DNA of 64,000 nucleotides from Candidatus Nitrospira neomarina. GTDB taxonomy: Bacteria > Nitrospirota > Nitrospiria > Nitrospirales > UBA8639. A model generated the notes under the pieces. The model was not told the origin of the DNA, did no database searches, and saw only the letters and a program-made list of their open reading frames with translations. Shown piece by piece: positions 9,554-17,238 of this stretch (the first letter of the stretch is position 1; each line of letters begins with the position of its first letter). The position numbers were made by a program, and so were the translations under genes. Location of the stretch: contig NZ_CP116968.1 of the NCBI RefSeq assembly GCF_032051675.1, positions 3,100,001 through 3,164,000 on the forward strand. Reading direction: 5' to 3'.

Positions 9554-9661
9554 ATGCAACTTTACGAGCTTTACCAAAACATCGTCATCGGAACATCGAT
9601 AACATGTGTAATCGGTCTGGCGGTTGCATGGGTGTTTTTCCTATCAAATCGAGGCAAATAA
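9554..9661 (+). CDS. 35-residue single-span membrane peptide, copy 1
   Basis: A tiny open frame reading MQLYELYQNIVIGTSITCVI and then a hydrophobic span (GLAVAWVFFL) with a short polar tail (SNRGK). Support for being a gene comes from a second copy at 10489-10596 with the same length and about 80% identical residues. The changes are mostly conservative, and the upstream context GGTTTCTATC directly before ATG is the same in both. One membrane helix with a short cytosolic or periplasmic tail is predicted. Small single-span subunits of respiratory oxidases look similar in general plan, but no specific family is recognised. It lies between the CHAT gene and the tpsA genes. Confidence 0.6.
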   Translation: MQLYELYQNIVIGTSITCVIGLAVAWVFFLSNRGK

Positions 9662-9783
9662 CAAGAAAAAACCTCGATTTCACCATTCCGCCATTCAGCG
9701 TCCAAGCCATAATCCGTTAAGCCGTCATTAAATTGGCATGCTGAGTACAACGAAGAATGAGAATGTTGAATAAAACCAATTTC

Positions 9784-10061
9784 CAAGGGCATATTGCCTC
9801 ACAGGCAGGTTGCATACAAGGGCATATTGCCCCACAGGCTCGTTGCATAAAAGAGGCCTCGAGGCGGTTCAAAAAAGCATGCCCTGAGTCTTCCCGAAGG
9901 GTTCGTCCAGTCCTGCCTTGAGTCATGCCGAAGGGAAGGCCGCAAATTGCCTGCCGTGTCCCGAAGAGCACAACTTTTGTTTTGCCCGCAGAGCGTACTT
10001 CTAGTACGTGAGCACGGAAAAATGGCGAGAACACCGCTGGCGGCTTTTTTCAACAGACCCC
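9784..10061 (+). repeat. Dispersed repeat, copy A, with a 33-bp tandem pair at its start
   Basis: Starts with two tandem 33-bp units (9784-9816 and 9817-9849, CAAGGGCATATTGCC...TTGCATA). A region follows that contains AGGCCTCGAGGCGGTTCAAA, TTCGTCCAG, GTACTTCTAGTACGTGAGCA and the end CGCTGGCGGCTTTTTTCAAC. The same elements occur in inverted orientation at 23056-23220, so this is a dispersed repeat rather than a gene. Copy A carries an internal insertion of short degenerate units (CCTGAGTCTTCCCGAAGGG and a variant). Confidence 0.75.
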
Positions 10062-10488
10062 ATCAGGATTCATCTGTTCAGAATAATAAGCGCTGTAGGG
10101 TGTAGAACCCTAAATTCTTATGATCCCTATCATCTCCGTTCTCCTCGTCATCCCCGTCGGCCTGTGGGTGGAGCCAACCGTACGTTGAAGTGCTCCTGAC
10201 ACAAACGTTTCGCACCTTTCGCGACACACTCTTTCCCTTCGCTCAATCAGAGAGAAACGAAAATTGACAGGATGACAACCTTGTGTTCAGGGAGACAAAC
10301 AGGATTGAACGCCGAATTCGCGGTTGGCATGGCTATTTCGTTCATAAACATATGGATTCATTCATGATAATCCTACAGCATAGCTCTCTCGCCAAAACGG
10401 CATCACGGTTGCTTTAAAGAGAAGTAACCAGAACGATCACCAGATATTCAATAAGGCACTTCCCTCTATCGGTCATAAGGTTTCTATC

Positions 10489-10596
10489 ATGCAAATCTAT
10501 GAACTTTATCAAATTATCACCCTCGGAACCTCGATAAGCTGCGTAATCGGACTGGCAGTAGCATGGGTGTTTTTTCTGTCGAATCGGAACGAATGA
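10489..10596 (+). CDS. 35-residue single-span membrane peptide, copy 2
   Basis: Paralogue of the peptide at 9554-9661. It opens MQIYELYQIITLGTSISCVI, continues through the identical span GLAVAWVFFLSNR and ends in NE. Length, start context (GGTTTCTATC before ATG) and the conserved upstream block (GGTTGCTTT and then AGAAGTAAC) all match copy 1. Drift at synonymous sites with retention of the reading frame argues for coding. One transmembrane helix; no function is recognised. Confidence 0.6.
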   Translation: MQIYELYQIITLGTSISCVIGLAVAWVFFLSNRNE

Positions 10597-10707
10597 CAGT
10601 GTTCTGCATGATACCTTTCTCCTCTTTCCCCCTTCCCTCTTCGTCATCTCTGCGGGTCCTTAGCAAAATCCATCTGACCCGAAACCAAGAGATTCCGGCA
10701 ATAACTA

Positions 10708-10870
10708 GGAGTCTGTCGGACTTTGGGAATCGATAGCGAAAATGTGGCTGAGCGAGGGCAGATTTTGACGATTTTGCCGGCCCATAGTGGGACTATGGGC
10801 CAAGGAAGCGGCGAAATATGGACCGCTTAGGCACTTTTGCAGCCGATTCATCCGAAGTCCGACAGGCTCC
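10708..10870. repeat. MITE copy 2 (163 bp)
   Basis: Same element as 3990-4152: terminal inverted repeats starting GGAGTCTGTCGGACTT, internal CATAGTGGGACTATGGG palindrome, TA on both flanks (10706-10707 and 10871-10872). It sits between the second small peptide gene and the 3' end of the tpsA gene cluster. Confidence 0.85.
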
Positions 10871-11007
10871 TACCGGACATGACAAGTTTTAGAAATCTGA
10901 CTGTGAAATACATCCCCAGGCAGGACGATGTCGGGAAATTCTTTAGAAAATAATTCAGACGAGAGAAGTTAAACAGGAGGGTATATTCTAAAGTCCCACA
11001 ATAGAAT

Positions 11008-14000
11008 TCAAGGACAGGCAGAAGCCATCCCATCACCTTGCCCGAACAGCACAGGAGGAGAATAAGCCGCCAACTGGATAGGAGGAGTCTGGTCGATATC
11101 GGAAACACCGGAGGGCGTGTCGGCCTGACCCAATACACTCCCAGAGAATAACCTCACTTGGGGGAGAAATGGACTGGCCAAAAAGGTCCCAGGCGTGGGT
11201 GCCACACTGTCGGATTTGGAATCCACAAAGGTACTAAAGTGGCCGCCTTCCCCCGCCACACAGCGGGCAGCATAAAGTGTCGCCACGTTCACCGGCTGAT
11301 CGGGCAGAGGCACGATCGTCCCACTCAGCACCTGAATGGGTGACTCAATATTCACCGTGCCACTGACTCCCCTTTCAGAGGTGACCTCCAGGGTACTCTG
11401 CGCATCCACTAACACACCCTTGCTCGCAATTAACGTAATATTGCCACCCTGACCGTCCACCGCCTTAGCCAGAATATGGCTGTTCTGAAGAATGATGAAA
11501 TCCGGATCTAACTCGATATTACCCGCCACGGTTGTGGCATTCCCCTTAACCGTGCTTTCAATGGTGCTGTCGACCAGGTGAATCGTGTCGTTGGCGATCA
11601 GTTTGATATTGCCGCCGGAGGCTTGAGCCGCATCGGCGGAAACATGCGTTTTTCGCACCTGCACGATCCGGCCTGCCTCGATCAAAACTTTTCCGGCATT
11701 GGCAGAGCCGGTGCTTTGCACCGAGACTTCGGTATTGGTCAAACGGGTGCTTTGATTTGCCCGGATGATGATATCACCGCCTCTTCGCGTACCAGTGGTT
11801 TCTGCGATAAGCCGTCCGCCGGTCTTGGTGATGCTTTGACCAAGCAACGTCAGATTGGCAAGCCCTTGGTCAGTTGGGTGACCCTGGGGCACGTCATTCG
11901 CTGAAGCGGAAATCGTGGTATTGGTCAGAATGAGGGGATTCGCTCCAGTGGTGCCAATCAAAATTTCCCCACCAGCTCCCGTCCCGGAGGCGGATGTGCT
12001 CACAAAACTACTTTCCATTGTGACTTCGGAGGGAAGAGTTCCCGCACCACCCATGCCCCGTGTGATAATGCTGCCTGCACGACCCGCCCCGGTGCTTGAA
12101 GTACTAATACTGGTACCACCATCAGCTAGCAGTTTTCCTACCGCGAGGAGGACATTCCCGGCATTTCCGTCAGCAGTGTTTTCGGCATTGATGATGGTTT
12201 GATCTCTCAACAAAAGGTCAGGGGTGTGAATGTGAATATTCCCGCCGGACCCGGTACCTTCTGACCCACTGAGAATTTCTGGAGGGTACAGCTCAACCGT
12301 AATGGTCGCGCCATCGGTAATGGTCGTGCCATCCGGGAATTTGACTAAGTCAGGAAATGGATTTCCTTCCGACCAAACCCGTTTTTCACCCTCAGCATAT
12401 AAGGGGGGTGGACCTGTGGACACAAACAGCTTCCCAATACCGGATACGTTCACACGATCACTCCCGATCACAACAACATCCCCGGCTTTCCCAGGCCCAA
12501 AAGACCGGGTACGAATGAGAGACCCCTCGATGATGTTGACTACAGGTCCTTCCAAATGAACCTGCCCTCCATCTCCGGCATTCACATCGGTTCCTCGTGT
12601 TTCAGCGAGAATCTGTCCAATTCGAGAAACGGTGATGGACTCTGAGGCCCTGAGCGTAATTGACCCGCCTTGTCCGGGTCCGATAGTACTGGTGTTGACC
12701 TGTCCGCCTTGGATGATGTTAATTGTCGGGGCCTCGATGAGGATATTTCCACCATCGGCGGCGTCTGTCTGCGTTCCTAACGCATCCGCAAGAATAAGAG
12801 CAGCGTTCTCCACCAAAACGGAATTGGTGGCCGAGATTGTCAGATCACCGGCGGTTCCAGGTCCAAAGGTTTGCGTATCAACCCGGCCAATGGAAAACAG
12901 ATCAATTTCTGGACGACTCGTGACGATGACGTCCTCACCCTTGATCGTAAGCCTGCCAGCCTGTCCTGTCCCGATGGCTCGGTTAAAGATTCCCCCACCT
13001 TGGACATTCACCAGTGGGGCTTCCACCAGGACATCCCCATTCTGCCCGGACCCGGAGCCTCCCTCTGTCCCCGCGCCTAACTGCGTATAGCTACCCTCCA
13101 CCGTGACAGATTCCGAGGCCATTACCGTCACATCGCCGCCATTACCAGACCCAAAGGTGGACGACCCCAAGATCATTGGTCCCGACTCATTTCCCTTCAT
13201 GAATACGTTCCTCGCCTTGATCAGGACAGCACCCGCATTCCCGGATCCCTCGGATCTGGTGCCGACAAATGACTCGCCGAAAGACCCGCCCAAAAAGACC
13301 GCGTCCTCGGAGACTTGCACATCCAATCCAATCGGTGCCGCAGGCGCATTCAATGCGTTTGCGTCCACCCTTCCCCCTGCCACCATCAGATTGCCTCCAC
13401 GAATATAGATCGTGCCGGCAGGATCCCCACCGGCCTCAACCTGAGACCCCGGTTCCACCACGATACCCCCGAGCGTGGGAAACAGCGACTGCCCCACACC
13501 ATCAAAAAGTTCCACGCTGCCGGAGCCGGTTATCGGTGCCTCGCCTGAAGAAGCCACACTCGCGATGGCAATTTTTCCTCCCGGGGCCTTGAGGCTACCC
13601 CTGATCGTCATGTCTCCCCCCACAAGCGAAAGCGTTTGTCCCTCTGCCACAGACAGGGTACCTCTATCAACTAAAATCGAGGCAGGGTTCGATTCTAAAA
13701 ATCCAAATGCGGCAATAGGGGCAATCGTCAGTAGCACATCCTGCGCACTTGGCATGGCGGTGAATTGCACGCCGTCGGCAAGCCGCAAATAATCGGCCGT
13801 GGTGAAGTGAGTACCCCCGCCCACATTCAAGGAGGCATTGGGACCAAACACAATCCCAGCCGGATTCATGAGGAAGAGGTTTGCGTTTCCAAAGCCTTCG
13901 GTTTGAATGGTCCCAAAAATGTTCGAGGGGTTGCCACCGGTCACGCGGCTCAGGATGTTCGTGGTCGGAAGCGCCGAATCGTTCAGAAAGTTGGCAGTGT

Positions 14001-14229
14001 TATTTGTTGGGACCCCGAACTCCCCGAAGCTGTGGAAGAGATTAGCCCCGCCACCTGGTCTCGTCCCGCCGATGATATTGTGCTGCACCGCCCCGTCAGG
14101 AAGATTCATCGGCGCACTCACCTGCGTATTAAGCCCTGAGGATGTAATAGGTGGGGGAGTTTGAGCATAGGCCACTCCCCCGGGAAGTGCGAGACAAAGC
14201 CCGAGTGGAATCGAGCGCCAAATCTTCAT
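11008..14229 (-). CDS. TpsA-type filamentous haemagglutinin exoprotein (third in cluster)
   Basis: A 1073-residue secreted protein. Signal peptide: MKIWRSIPLGLCLALPGGVAYA. Then comes the TPS (haemagglutination-activity) domain, roughly residues 30-250, with TGGTRPGGGANLFHSFGEF, FLNDSALPTTNILSRVTGG and the NPAGI version of the NPNGI motif (LFLMNPAGIVFG). A long glycine-rich parallel beta-helix follows (repeats such as GSGNGGDVTV). The C-terminal about 180 residues are almost identical to those of the two upstream paralogues and contain RCVAGEGGHFSTF; the chain ends in ACP. TpsA proteins are exported by a TpsB pore, here the one at 2145-3962, and act as adhesins or contact factors. AGGCAGGA lies just before the ATG, 9 nt after the stop of the preceding gene, so it is in an operon. 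Confidence 0.92.
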   Translation of the reverse strand: MKIWRSIPLGLCLALPGGVAYAQTPPPITSSGLNTQVSAPMNLPDGAVQHNIIGGTRPGGGANLFHSFGEFGVPTNNTANFLNDSALPTTNILSRVTGGNPSNIFGTIQTEGFGNANLFLMNPAGIVFGPNASLNVGGGTHFTTADYLRLADGVQFTAMPSAQDVLLTIAPIAAFGFLESNPASILVDRGTLSVAEGQTLSLVGGDMTIRGSLKAPGGKIAIASVASSGEAPITGSGSVELFDGVGQSLFPTLGGIVVEPGSQVEAGGDPAGTIYIRGGNLMVAGGRVDANALNAPAAPIGLDVQVSEDAVFLGGSFGESFVGTRSEGSGNAGAVLIKARNVFMKGNESGPMILGSSTFGSGNGGDVTVMASESVTVEGSYTQLGAGTEGGSGSGQNGDVLVEAPLVNVQGGGIFNRAIGTGQAGRLTIKGEDVIVTSRPEIDLFSIGRVDTQTFGPGTAGDLTISATNSVLVENAALILADALGTQTDAADGGNILIEAPTINIIQGGQVNTSTIGPGQGGSITLRASESITVSRIGQILAETRGTDVNAGDGGQVHLEGPVVNIIEGSLIRTRSFGPGKAGDVVVIGSDRVNVSGIGKLFVSTGPPPLYAEGEKRVWSEGNPFPDLVKFPDGTTITDGATITVELYPPEILSGSEGTGSGGNIHIHTPDLLLRDQTIINAENTADGNAGNVLLAVGKLLADGGTSISTSSTGAGRAGSIITRGMGGAGTLPSEVTMESSFVSTSASGTGAGGEILIGTTGANPLILTNTTISASANDVPQGHPTDQGLANLTLLGQSITKTGGRLIAETTGTRRGGDIIIRANQSTRLTNTEVSVQSTGSANAGKVLIEAGRIVQVRKTHVSADAAQASGGNIKLIANDTIHLVDSTIESTVKGNATTVAGNIELDPDFIILQNSHILAKAVDGQGGNITLIASKGVLVDAQSTLEVTSERGVSGTVNIESPIQVLSGTIVPLPDQPVNVATLYAARCVAGEGGHFSTFVDSKSDSVAPTPGTFLASPFLPQVRLFSGSVLGQADTPSGVSDIDQTPPIQLAAYSPPVLFGQGDGMASACP

Positions 14230-14238
14230 GTCCTGCCT

Positions 14239-17229
14239 TTATGGACAGGGAACAGGTTGGCCTGAAGCCTGCGCGAACAACACCGGCGGCGTATACGCCG
14301 CTAAATGAATCGCCGCCTCGTGACCGGATAGATTCATTTCAGAAGTAACTGCCTGCTTGTTAGGCCCCATCGCGTGCTGTGACGGATCCGTAATCGGCAG
14401 TACCGGGCTGGCTAAGAATGTGCCGGGGGTGGGTGCCACACTATCGGACTTGGAATCCACAAAGGTACTAAAGTGGCCGCCCTCCCCCGCCACGCAGCTG
14501 GACGCATAGAGCGTGGCCACGTTCACCGGCTGATCGGGCAGCGGCACGATCGTCCCACTCAGCACCTGAATGGGTGACTCAATATTGACCGTGCCACTGA
14601 CTCCCCTTTCAGAGGTGACCTCCAGTGTACTCTGCGCATCCACTAACACACCCTTGATCGCAATTAACGTAATATTGCCACCCTGCCCGTCCACCGCCTT
14701 AGCCAGAATATGGCTGTTCTGAAGAATGATGAAATCCGGATCTAACCCGATATTACCCGCCACGGTCTTGGCATCCCCTTTGACCGTGCTTTCAATGGTA
14801 CTGTCAACCAATTGAATCCTGTCATTGGCGGTGAGCTTGATCTCGCCGCCTGAAGCTTGGGTCGCCTCTGTGGTCACGATGGCCTTGTCGATCAGAATCG
14901 TGTCATGGCCGGTCATTGTGATATTTCCAGCAATGCCCGGACCGTCGCTACTCGCCGAGACCGTCGCCCCGTCACTGAGAATGAAGTTCTGCCCAGCGGT
15001 CAAGGCGATCGCCCCGCCGGCCCCGGAGCCGGGCTCCGTCCCCGTGGTCCGGCTGAACACGCCGCCCGAGGTGCCATCATCCAAGGTGCCGGCAATGGAA
15101 ATGTTGTTGGTCGCATTCACGGTAATGATTCCACCCACCCCATTGTTTGTTGTCCCAGTATTAATGGCTGCCCCATCATTCACGTTCAGCGAGCCGGTCG
15201 TCATCGAGATATTCCCGGCATTACCACAAGGTCCGGTGCAGAATTCGCTACCAACCGTGCGGGCAAAGACTCCACTGGAAAGGCTAGTGCCTAAACCAAA
15301 CAATTGGTCTGAAAGCACCGGAATTGTCCTTTGCCCTGTAAGAAAGATGGAATCGGTTACGGCAATAGTGACATCACCACCTCTTCCACTGCTTTGAGTC
15401 GTGCTATCGATTCGTGCCCCACCTGATATTTCAAGCTTTGCAGTCTCAATGGTAATAGTTCCTGACAGACCTTGATCGCCTAATCCGGCATTTCCCTGGG
15501 AATTGGTGAAAAGGCCGGATGGACGATTTTCCGTTCCCAATGCCAAAGAATCATCTGAAAACAGCACATGATCACTTGCCGTTATATGAATATCCCCCGC
15601 ATTTCCATCCCCAACCGTTTGACTTCGAACGGCACTCCCATTCTGCAACTCCACAATATTTGCGTTGATTGTGACACCCGGCCACGAAATACCAGCCCCT
15701 CGGCCACCCACAGTCTCTAGTTCAATTTGAGAATTATCCGCGATCAGCCTGTCGGCGGTGATCGTCAGAACCCCGCCACCTCCAAACTCTTGAAGAGAGA
15801 GCTGACTAAAATTCTCTAATTGAATATTACGGGCGGAAATAGTGAGATCCCCCGCTTTCCCTTCAAAAAACCCATCTGAGGCGATAAGGGAACGCGTCAT
15901 TTGAAGCGTATCGGCAATAATCGTCACATCACCGCCAGACCCAAGAGCAAAATCAAGTTGACGAGCAATGAAGTCGCCGGAATTAATGGAAGTGTTCTCT
16001 AACTGAATATTCCCTGCAGCAATCGATATGGCACCGCCATGACCACCACCATCCCCTCTGGTCCCGGTATCAATAAAGAACATTTGTCCAGTCGGGTTCC
16101 CGGTAACATTCAGCTCTCCTGGGGTCGTGATGCTAACCTGACCGCCTGTTCCGCTACCGGACGTATGGGTATCAATAAGAGAAAAAAATAAATCTAATGA
16201 ACTTGACGTGGCGTCAAGATTATTGGACGAAATCTTCACTTCGCCCGCATCGCCAGCACCGGTGGCTTGAGCAGTCAGGGCAGGAAGACCCAAAGTATCG
16301 GCGATGGACATATCGCCTGTGACCTGGATGTCAATGGCCGTGGTAGCCCCATTTTGATTTTCGGTGTCGGCTGAGATCCTGGCATCGGTCATTACCAGCC
16401 GACCACCACGAATAATGACCGTGCCAGCGGCATCGCCAAACACATTCAGCGTCGCGCCTTCCGATAAGGTAACACTCCCCATCATGGTGAACGACTGGCC
16501 ATTGATGTTTGGGAAGCTTGCATAAGTGCCGGCCAATACCTCGCCCGGTGAGGCCACACTAGCTAGGGCAATCTGCCCTCCCGGTGCATTGAGCCCGCTG
16601 CCGATCGTGAGGTCACCCCCGACGAGCGAAAGCATTTGTCCGTCTAATACCGATAACGTACTCCCTTCAACCGAAATAGGAGCAGGATTCGATTCAAGAA
16701 ATCCAAACGCGGCGACTGGAGCTACACTCAACAGCGCATCCTGTGCACCGGGAAGAGCGGTGAATTGGACCCCGTCGCTCAGTTTCAAATAATCGGCTGT
16801 AGTGAAATGGGTGGCGCCACCAACATTCAGGGAGGCATTCGACCCAAACACAATCCCAGCCGGGTTCATGAGGAAGAGGTTTGTGTTCCCAAAACCCTCG
16901 GTTTGAATGGTTCCAAAAATATTCGAGGGATGACCACCGGTCACGCGGCTCAAGATGTTCGTGGTCGGAAGCGCCGCATCGTTCAGAAAGTTGGCAATAT
17001 TGTCCGTCGGAACGCCAAACTCCCCGAAGCTATGGAACAGGTTGTCTCCGCCCCCTGGCCTCGTTCCGCCGGTGATATTGTGCTGAACCGCTCCTCCTGG
17101 AAGGCTCACCGGCGCACTGACCTGGGTATTAAGTCCCGATGAGGTGATGGGTGGGGGAGCCTGAGCATAGGCCACTCCCCCGGGAAGTGCGAGACAAAGC
17201 CCGAGTGGAATCGAGCGCCAAATCTTCAT
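14239..17229 (-). CDS. TpsA-type filamentous haemagglutinin exoprotein (second in cluster)
   Basis: A 996-residue paralogue of the flanking genes. The signal peptide and its ribosome site are the same as in the third gene at the DNA level. The TPS domain (TGGTRPGGGDNLFHSFGEF, SRVTGGHPSNIFGTIQTEG, LMNPAGIVFG) is followed by a beta-helix whose middle part differs strongly from the neighbours. The C-terminal block (LDPDFIILQNSHILAKAVDG, CVAGEGGHFSTF) is nearly identical to them, and the chain ends in PVPCP. The variable middle between constant ends suggests exchange or homogenisation of the ends, with a variable display region. It is co-transcribed with its neighbours (9 nt gaps). Surface location and the TpsB route are inferred from the family. 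Confidence 0.92.
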   Translation of the reverse strand: MKIWRSIPLGLCLALPGGVAYAQAPPPITSSGLNTQVSAPVSLPGGAVQHNITGGTRPGGGDNLFHSFGEFGVPTDNIANFLNDAALPTTNILSRVTGGHPSNIFGTIQTEGFGNTNLFLMNPAGIVFGSNASLNVGGATHFTTADYLKLSDGVQFTALPGAQDALLSVAPVAAFGFLESNPAPISVEGSTLSVLDGQMLSLVGGDLTIGSGLNAPGGQIALASVASPGEVLAGTYASFPNINGQSFTMMGSVTLSEGATLNVFGDAAGTVIIRGGRLVMTDARISADTENQNGATTAIDIQVTGDMSIADTLGLPALTAQATGAGDAGEVKISSNNLDATSSSLDLFFSLIDTHTSGSGTGGQVSITTPGELNVTGNPTGQMFFIDTGTRGDGGGHGGAISIAAGNIQLENTSINSGDFIARQLDFALGSGGDVTIIADTLQMTRSLIASDGFFEGKAGDLTISARNIQLENFSQLSLQEFGGGGVLTITADRLIADNSQIELETVGGRGAGISWPGVTINANIVELQNGSAVRSQTVGDGNAGDIHITASDHVLFSDDSLALGTENRPSGLFTNSQGNAGLGDQGLSGTITIETAKLEISGGARIDSTTQSSGRGGDVTIAVTDSIFLTGQRTIPVLSDQLFGLGTSLSSGVFARTVGSEFCTGPCGNAGNISMTTGSLNVNDGAAINTGTTNNGVGGIITVNATNNISIAGTLDDGTSGGVFSRTTGTEPGSGAGGAIALTAGQNFILSDGATVSASSDGPGIAGNITMTGHDTILIDKAIVTTEATQASGGEIKLTANDRIQLVDSTIESTVKGDAKTVAGNIGLDPDFIILQNSHILAKAVDGQGGNITLIAIKGVLVDAQSTLEVTSERGVSGTVNIESPIQVLSGTIVPLPDQPVNVATLYASSCVAGEGGHFSTFVDSKSDSVAPTPGTFLASPVLPITDPSQHAMGPNKQAVTSEMNLSGHEAAIHLAAYTPPVLFAQASGQPVPCP

Positions 17230-17238
17230 GTCCTGCCT

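Noticed and set aside
9784-9849. Two 33-bp direct repeats, considered as a CRISPR start
   Set aside because: Only two units, directly adjacent with no spacers, and no cas genes; they belong to the dispersed repeat.
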